From Actinomycetes bacterium (GTDB taxonomy: Bacteria > Actinomycetota > Actinomycetes > Streptosporangiales > Streptosporangiaceae), in the NCBI GenBank assembly GCA_023425615.1, contig JAFACJ010000864.1, positions 1 through 18,484 on the forward strand: a DNA stretch of 18,484 nucleotides, in the 5' to 3' direction. Under the pieces are notes generated by a model. The model ran no database searches and had not been told where the DNA came from. It saw only the letters and a program-made list of their open reading frames with translations. Every line of letters begins with the position of its first letter. The stretch's first letter is position 1. The position numbers and the translations under genes were made by a program. Positions 14,138 to 18,484 of the stretch are shown here, one piece after another.

Positions 14138-14923
14138 TCACGAACGGATGCGTTCATCGTAGGACTTACGGGCGCTGTGGTCGAACTCCAGGAAGATGCT
14201 GTCCAGTCCGAGACGGCGGCTCATCAGGTCCTTGACCGCCTGGGGGACCAGTCCCATCAGCCTGATCTGCGGCGTCAGACTGGCCGGGACGATGGTCTGC
14301 GGACGGGGCTTGCCGATGACGGAGAGGACCGCCGCGGCGATCTCCTCCGGCTCGCAGTTGCGCTGGCCCTTGGGGCTGCGGGTGCCGGCGATGAGCTCGG
14401 TGTTGGTGAAGGACGGCATGACGACGCCGACGTGGACGCCGTGCCGCTTGACCTCCTGGCGGGTCGCCTCGGTGAAGATGACGACCGCCGCCTTGCTGGC
14501 GTTGTAGAGGGCGAGGCCGGGCGTCGGCAGGACCCCGGCCACCGAGGCGACGTTGATGACGTGGCCCCTGCGCGCCGGGATGAACCTGGCGAGCGCCAGC
14601 TTGGTGCCGAGCATGACGCCGTGCAGGTTGATGTCGATGCAGCGCCTGGCGTCGGCGTCTGTCTCATCCAGCACCGGCCCGATGGGCATGATGCCGGCGT
14701 TGTTGACGAGCACGTCGTAGTCGCCCGCCGCGGCGAGGAAGCGCTCGAAGGACGCGCGGTCGGTGACGTCCAGCGGCTCGCCCTGCACGCCGAGTTCGGC
14801 GGCGGCGGCGCGGACCGCCTCCTCGTCGATGTCCCCGATGACGACGTCGATGCCCTTGGCCTTCAGCGCCTTGGCGGTGGCGAAGCCGATGCCGCGCGCG
14901 GCCCCGGTGATGGCGACTTTCAC
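14138..14923 (-). CDS. Short-chain dehydrogenase/reductase (classical SDR)
   Basis: The 261-residue NAD(P)-dependent oxidoreductase starts at GTG 14923 (MKVAITGAARGIG), preceded by GGAG at 8 nt. Motifs are the nucleotide-binding TGAARGIG (6-13), DV at 52-53, NNAG (74-77), catalytic Ser127 and YNASK (Tyr140, Lys144). The C-terminal extension (LTPQIRLMGLVPQAVKDLMSRRLG) resembles SDRs acting on lipids or sterols, but the substrate is not deducible. Its GTG overlaps the stop of the P450 reading frame by four bases, so it was built as the second gene of a P450-SDR operon. The pairing of SDR and cytochrome P450 recalls the mycobacterial cyp136 region. With the P450 broken, the role of this still-intact gene may have changed. 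Confidence 0.88.
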   Translation of the reverse strand: MKVAITGAARGIGFATAKALKAKGIDVVIGDIDEEAVRAAAAELGVQGEPLDVTDRASFERFLAAAGDYDVLVNNAGIMPIGPVLDETDADARRCIDINLHGVMLGTKLALARFIPARRGHVINVASVAGVLPTPGLALYNASKAAVVIFTEATRQEVKRHGVHVGVVMPSFTNTELIAGTRSPKGQRNCEPEEIAAAVLSVIGKPRPQTIVPASLTPQIRLMGLVPQAVKDLMSRRLGLDSIFLEFDHSARKSYDERIRS

Positions 14924-15980
14924 TTCACACGCTCCAGGGTGACGGGGAGGCCGTCCTTGGGGACGGGCAGGGTGGTCATGTCCAGCGGCCAGGTGTAGTC
15001 CTCGGGCACGGTCCAGGAGTGGTTCAGCAGGACCTGGTGCAGGATCGACTTGACCTGCATGCCGGCGAAGTGCAGCCCGATGCACTTGCGCACGCCGCCG
15101 CCGAACGGGTGCCAGGCGTACTGGTGGACCTTGTCCACCCTGCGCTCGGGGGAGAAGCGCTCGGGTTCCGGCCAGTACTCCTCGATGTAGTGGCCGGTGA
15201 AGGTGGTGAGGCTGACCATCGTCCCCGCGGGGATGTGGTGGCCCAGCACCTCGGTGTCCTTCACCGCCACCCGGGGCAGCGCCGGGACCGGCGCGCACAG
15301 GCGCAGCGACTCCTTCATCACCAGGTCGAGGGAGGTCAGCCGGTCCAGGTCGGCGAACTCCAGCCGGTCCTTGCCCAGCGCGGCGTAGACCCAGCCGGCT
15401 GCCTGCTGGCCCGAGTAGGCCACCAGGCAGCTCCGGGTGAAGGCCTGCTGCTTGGCTTCCTCCCCCGGCCGAAACCGAGAGACTCCAGCCCTCACGGACC
15501 AGACCTTCCTGCTTCACCGGCAGTAGCCCCCGGGACGGACCCGAGCCAGGGTCTTACACGGCCTCCACAGGCTTCACATCCCGCCAGCCCGGCGGTAGAT
15601 CCGGCAGCTCGACTTCGCCACCATGTGCGACCGAGCGTATGCCTTTCCGAGTGACATGGTGCCGTGTTTCCGCCTTCACTTGGAGGCGGAGGACTCCACG
15701 CCTTAGGAACTCCGATGAAGAAGCCCCAGGCGGGACCGTTGGCGAACGCCTTGTCGCGGTTGGTGAGCACGATCTGGGCCGCCTCGGGGCCCTGGAGGCC
15801 GACCATGCGCCGGCCCAGGAAGTTGCTCCAGGAGACGGCGCCGTACTTGCGGCGGCGCTGCGCGGCGAAGCCGACCGGGTCCCGCAGCGACTGGAGGATG
15901 TATCCCAGGTAGGGCAGGCCCGGGTCTCCCGGCACCGGCTCGAGGTCGCTTCCCTCAGGCGCGGGTGCGAGCATGACCAT
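14920..15980 (-). pseudogene. Cytochrome P450, interrupted and internally deleted
   Basis: The start is a well-formed ATG 15980 with an AGGAGGAG ribosome site. Residues 1-90 are a normal P450 N-terminus (PGDPGLPYLGYILQSLRDP ... FANGPAWGFFIG). After codon 90 (about 15711) the frame enters foreign sequence and stops at 15492. P450 similarity resumes in another frame near 15462: first a helix-C fragment (KQQAFTR), then abruptly YAALGKDRLEFADLDRL. The K helix (ESLR, ExxR) follows, then PERF and the heme loop FGGGVRKCIG with its Cys ligand, to the stop at 14920. The middle of the enzyme, including the oxygen-activating I helix, is absent. Roughly 150-200 residues are missing compared with a usual 400-460-residue P450. 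A functional heme monooxygenase is not expected. Confidence 0.85.
15463..15710 (-). mobile_element. Probable IS200/IS605-family (TnpB) 3'-end remnant inside the P450 gene
   Basis: About 248 bp of non-P450 sequence splits the P450 gene. On the minus strand one frame reads LQVKAETRHHVTRKG then VELPDLPPGWRDVKPVEAV to a TAA at 15556-15554, resembling the tail of a TnpB protein. About 40 nt later comes GTGAAGCAGGAA, followed by an imperfect hairpin, TCTGGTCC-GTGA-GGGCTGGA. This layout (tnpB stop, GAAGCAGGAA, GC hairpin) is what I recall from right ends and guide-RNA regions of IS605-type elements in actinomycetes. No transposase body or left end remains. The family assignment is from memory and needs a search; the presence of an insert is clear. 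Confidence 0.5.
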
Positions 15981-16012
15981 CGCTTCTCCTCCTACGAACC
16001 GGGCGTCCCTGG

Positions 16013-16028
16013 GTAAGTCAATACTTAC
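16013..16028. promoter_or_regulatory. Palindromic operator overlapping a -35 box upstream of the P450/SDR operon
   Basis: GTAAGT-CAAT-ACTTAC is a perfect inverted repeat with 6-nt arms, 33 bp upstream of the P450 start. On the minus strand its centre contains TTGACT (16021-16016), a good -35. A weak TTCGTA lies 17 nt further on as a possible -10. A dimeric repressor, for example of TetR type, bound here would block RNA polymerase. No regulator gene is in the window. Confidence 0.55.
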
Positions 16029-16068
16029 GGGAGGCGCGGGTCAAGACCGTACCCGGGCCGTGGAGGAG

Positions 16069-16100
16069 AAAAATGACCGGGTGGTCTCCCACCCGGTCAT
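16069..16100 (-). terminator. Rho-independent terminator of the acyl-AMP ligase gene
   Basis: Arms 16073-16084 and 16089-16100 form a perfect 12-bp stem (ATGACCGGGTGG / CCACCCGGTCAT) with a 4-nt loop. On the minus strand the stem is followed by TTTTCTCC, a short T-run. It begins 21 nt after the ligase stop. This is the clearest intrinsic terminator in the window. Confidence 0.85.
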
Positions 16101-16120
16101 CGCACGCCGCTCCCCCGCGC

Positions 16121-17770
16121 TCAGGCCAGCACCTGGATGTTCTCCAGCGTCCCCGCCTGCAGCCGCTCGTACATGTAGCGGCGGCGCGGCTTGCCCGAGG
16201 AGGTCCGCTCGATCAGGCCGCGCGGCCCCGTGACGATCGTCAGCTCCGCGTCGTCGAGCCGCCGGGCCAGGAAGCGCCGCGCCTCGGCGGTCCACTCGCC
16301 CTCGTCCGCCTCGACGAACAGCGCGACGCCGCGGCTGCCGACACCGGGGACCGCCACCACGGTGAGCCGGCCCTTGTGCAGCCCGGTCACCTCCGACAGC
16401 TTCGCCTCCAGGTCCTCGACGTACACCGAGCGTCCGCGGACCTTGAGGCTGTCGCCCATCCGGCCCAGGACGAAGAGCTGGCCCCGGTACAGGAAGCCGG
16501 CGTCTCCCGTCCAGACCTCGCCGTCGATGAAGCGGGTGGACTTGCCCTCGGCTCCGGCGTAGTAGCCGTCGCACGCCGAGGCGCCGCCCGCCACCACCTC
16601 GCCCAGATGGCCTTCGGGCAGTTCCTTGCCGTCCTCGTCGCAGACGCGGACGGGCAGCGCCGCGTCGGGCGCGCCGCAGCCGACCATCCAGCCCGACGTG
16701 TCGCCCAGCGACTCCGGGCCCAGCAGCCGCTCCTCGGCGATGCGGACCGGCTCGCCGAAGCTCAGCGAGTCCGTCTCGATGCGGATGGTCAGCGGCGAGT
16801 CGGCGCCGTCGAACATCGACACGCACAGGGTCGTCTCGGCCATGCCGTAGGCGGGCCGGAAGACCGTGCGCCGGAAGCCGGTGCCTTCCAGGAGCTGGGC
16901 GAAGGCCTCAAGGCCCGACGGGTCGACCGGCTCGGCGCCCACGATCACGCTGCGCCAGCCCGAGAGGTCCAGGCCCTGGACCTGCTCGCGCTTCAGCCGC
17001 CGCGCCATGTAGGAGAACGCGAACGGCGGGCAGGCGGCGAGATGCGCCGTGGCGAAGCGCGCCAGCCAGCGTCCCGGGTCGCGGATCCACTGGTCGGGCC
17101 GCATGAGGTGCAGCGTCGCCTGCCGGGTGACCGGGGTGAGGAACGCGCCGATCAGGCCCATGTCGTGGTAGAGCGGCAGCCAGGAGTTGACCTCGTCGCC
17201 CTCCTGGTAGCCGGTCGCGCGGATGATGAGGTCGCTGTTGGCCTCCAGGTTCTCCCAGGTGACCCGCACACCGCGCGGCTCGCCGCTGGAGCCGGAGGTG
17301 AACTGCAGCAGCGCCAGTTCCGAGGCGGGCCGGACCGCGGCCTCGGCCGCGCCCTCGCGCGGCACCCACGGCTCGCCTTCGAGCCCGGCACGTTCCATGC
17401 ACTGGGCGGTGAGGTCCCTCAGATCGGTGCTGGCGATCGTCAGCTTGGGCCGTGCCTGGCGCAGGATCGCCGCCACGTGCTCGACGTACTCCTCGCCGGT
17501 CTGGAACAGCGGCGGCGTGATCAGGCAGATCACCGCGCCCGACACCCAGACGCCGAAGTACGTCGAGATCAGGTCGTGGTCGGTGGGGATGATCGCGCAG
17601 ACGACGTCGCCCGGCTCCACGCCCTCCTCGGCCAGCGCGGTCGCGACCTTCTTCGCCGACGAGGCGATCTGGTCGTAGCCCCGGTAGTCCCAGCCGCCGT
17701 CCTCCCGGGCCAGATGCACTCCCCGTTCCGGGTTCGGCTTGTCCAACCAGTCTCGGAGCCACGAGCTCAT
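16121..17770 (-). CDS. Fatty-acyl-AMP ligase-like adenylating enzyme (FadD32/FAAL type)
   Basis: The product has 549 residues. ATG 17770 (MSSWLRDWLD) has GGAAGG upstream; an ATG seven codons earlier lacks a ribosome site. It belongs to the ANL superfamily: the P-loop TSGSSGEPRG (158-167), with Arg where Lys is usual; WLPLYHDMGLIG (197-208), typical of FAALs; YGMAETT (308-314); TGDAG (421-425); hinge GRMGDSLKVRGR; and the catalytic Lys in SSGKPRRR (524-531). FAALs activate fatty acids as acyl-adenylates and pass them to an acyl carrier protein, often feeding polyketide or lipopeptide synthases. No carrier protein, PKS or NRPS gene is adjacent, so the partner is elsewhere. Inverted repeats in the 132-bp upstream region suggest repressor control. 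Confidence 0.87.
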   Translation of the reverse strand: MSSWLRDWLDKPNPERGVHLAREDGGWDYRGYDQIASSAKKVATALAEEGVEPGDVVCAIIPTDHDLISTYFGVWVSGAVICLITPPLFQTGEEYVEHVAAILRQARPKLTIASTDLRDLTAQCMERAGLEGEPWVPREGAAEAAVRPASELALLQFTSGSSGEPRGVRVTWENLEANSDLIIRATGYQEGDEVNSWLPLYHDMGLIGAFLTPVTRQATLHLMRPDQWIRDPGRWLARFATAHLAACPPFAFSYMARRLKREQVQGLDLSGWRSVIVGAEPVDPSGLEAFAQLLEGTGFRRTVFRPAYGMAETTLCVSMFDGADSPLTIRIETDSLSFGEPVRIAEERLLGPESLGDTSGWMVGCGAPDAALPVRVCDEDGKELPEGHLGEVVAGGASACDGYYAGAEGKSTRFIDGEVWTGDAGFLYRGQLFVLGRMGDSLKVRGRSVYVEDLEAKLSEVTGLHKGRLTVVAVPGVGSRGVALFVEADEGEWTAEARRFLARRLDDAELTIVTGPRGLIERTSSGKPRRRYMYERLQAGTLENIQVLA

Positions 17771-17819
17771 CAAAGGTCCTTCCAACGCCATGGGGTGGTG
17801 TGCGCGACCGCCGCCGAGT

Positions 17820-17842
17820 GGTTACCGAACCGTAGGGTAACC
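17820..17842. promoter_or_regulatory. Inverted repeat GGTTACC-N9-GGTAACC upstream of the ligase gene
   Basis: The 7-nt arms at 17820-17826 and 17836-17842 are perfectly complementary, separated by GAACCGTAG. They lie 50-72 nt before the ligase start, downstream of a TAACAT hexamer (17862-17857, minus strand) that could be its -10. A roadblock operator or 5'-UTR hairpin is possible. Confidence 0.45.
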
Positions 17843-17862
17843 ATGCGGCCCGGCCGATGTTA

Positions 17863-17874
17863 CTCACGAGTGAG
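17863..17874. promoter_or_regulatory. Short palindrome CTCAC-GA-GTGAG upstream of a possible -10
   Basis: Two 5-nt arms with a 2-nt centre. On the minus strand it lies immediately upstream of TAACAT (17862-17857), a TAnnnT-type -10 candidate for the ligase gene, so it falls in the spacer region of that promoter. A short motif like this can arise by chance. Confidence 0.3.
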
Positions 17875-17902
17875 GCAGTTGCCCAGAGCGCTTTTCGTCC
17901 CC

Positions 17903-18484
17903 CTATGACAAGGAATGCAGCTCCGGAGCCAGCGCTTCGGGCAGGACCCGCTCGACCCTGACCGCGTCGCAGCCCACCCAGGCCGCCGCCTCCTTCAGCG
18001 CCCGCGCCGCGGACTCCACCTGCGCGGGCCCGTCCAGCGAGACCTGCCGCGCCACCAGGGTCGTGCCCTCCCTGGCGGGGTCCACCCTGCCGACCAGCCT
18101 GCCGCCCGCCAGCAGGGGCATCGCGAAGTAGCCGTGGACCCGCCTGTCCTTGGGCACATAGGCCTCCAGCCGGTGGGTGAAGCCGAAGATCCGCTCGGTG
18201 CGCCGCCTGTCCCACACCAGCGAGTCGAACGGCGACAGCAGGGTGGTGCGGTGCCTGCCGCGCGGCGGAGCCGCCAGCGCCTCCGGGTCGGCCCAGGCCG
18301 GACGGCCCCAGCCCGCCACCCGCACCGGCACCAGACCGGTGCCCTCGATCACCTGGTCCACCTGGACGGCGCGCAGCCGGTGGTAGTCGGCGAGGTCGGC
18401 CCGCGTCGCCACGCCCAGCGCCCGTCCCGCCTGGGCGACCAGCCTGGTCAGGCACTCCTCGTCGGAGGGCTCGTGCCCGTGCAG
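17903..18484 (-). CDS. AlkZ/YcaQ-like winged-helix DNA glycosylase, C-terminal part
   Basis: The frame is open from the right edge of the window to TAG at 17905-17903, giving 193 residues of a longer protein whose N-terminus is outside. LLSPFDSLVWDRRRTERIFGFTH, followed by LEAYVPKDRRVHGYFAMPLL, is the hallmark C-terminal region of the YcaQ/AlkZ (HTH_42) family. These glycosylases unhook interstrand crosslinks or remove bulky alkyl lesions; AlkZ of Streptomyces sahachiroi gives azinomycin self-resistance. The catalytic QxQ or QxD motif would be in the part not seen, so activity and subclass cannot be judged. It is on the same strand as the ligase gene and 132 bp upstream of it. No natural-product gene cluster is visible nearby, so a housekeeping repair role is as likely. 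Confidence 0.82.
   Translation of the reverse strand: MHGHEPSDEECLTRLVAQAGRALGVATRADLADYHRLRAVQVDQVIEGTGLVPVRVAGWGRPAWADPEALAAPPRGRHRTTLLSPFDSLVWDRRRTERIFGFTHRLEAYVPKDRRVHGYFAMPLLAGGRLVGRVDPAREGTTLVARQVSLDGPAQVESAARALKEAAAWVGCDAVRVERVLPEALAPELHSLS

Noticed and set aside
14143..14156. GAACG-GATG-CGTTC hairpin at the SDR 3' end.
   Set aside because: Only five base pairs, overlapping coding sequence next to the stop, no T-run; too weak to call a terminator.
14138..15517. A 459-residue fusion of an unknown N-terminal domain with the SDR.
   Set aside because: The N-terminal half is the wrong frame of the P450 C-terminal region. The SDR has its own GTG and GGAG at 14923.
15492..15980. A separate 162-residue gene.
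   Set aside because: Its first 90 residues are the N-terminus of the broken P450 and the rest is read-through of inserted sequence.

Overview
The window comes from a high-GC actinomycete. Codon use is strongly GC-biased at third positions. The proteins look like those of filamentous Actinomycetota; Streptosporangiales/Thermomonosporaceae (Actinomadura-like) is a guess from protein style, not a measurement. No RNA genes, CRISPR arrays or complete mobile elements are visible. No gene-free stretch exceeds about 300 bases, apart from decayed sequence inside a broken P450 gene.

Layout, left to right. (1) The C-terminal part of a nucleotide-sugar epimerase (1-396). (2) A + strand operon with a structured leader, a 29-residue hydrophobic peptide, a membrane HD-GYP protein with intact catalytic motifs (715-2061) and an overlapping sister that has lost the GYP motif (2055-3353). 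(3) A single-pass membrane protein whose ectodomain ends in 25 perfectly phased copies of a five-residue R-(E/Q)-(D/G)-(S/T)-x repeat (3505-4383). A 44-bp tandem duplication runs across its stop codon. (4) A housekeeping block: an SRAP/HMCES protein (-) divergent from aroA (+), then rsgA, which apparently starts at ATA. (5) An MHYT-domain membrane protein and an unknown helical protein (both -), divergent from hisN (+), then a 65-residue membrane protein and a two-domain VOC protein. (6) A - strand pair: a Pro/Thr-rich membrane protein translationally coupled to a fused polysaccharide deacetylase/GT2 synthase of PgaB-PgaC (MatB-like) type. (7) A - strand lipid/oxidation locus: an SDR overlapping a cytochrome P450 pseudogene that carries a probable IS200/IS605 (TnpB) 3' remnant, and a fatty-acyl-AMP ligase-like protein. 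(8) The C-terminal part of an AlkZ/YcaQ-like winged-helix glycosylase at the right edge.

Themes. Two modules could relate to c-di-GMP or surface signalling: the catalytic/degenerate HD-GYP pair, and the MHYT protein that has no effector domain. The fused deacetylase-synthase is a plausible kind of output for such signalling, but no direct link is seen. At least four genes (SRAP, aroA, hisN, Pro-rich protein) have a TAnnnT -10-like hexamer 6-8 nt before the start codon and no convincing Shine-Dalgarno, which suggests leaderless transcripts. Candidate operators (inverted repeats) lie upstream of the P450/SDR pair, the ligase and the repeat protein. Strong hairpins close most convergent or terminal gene ends.
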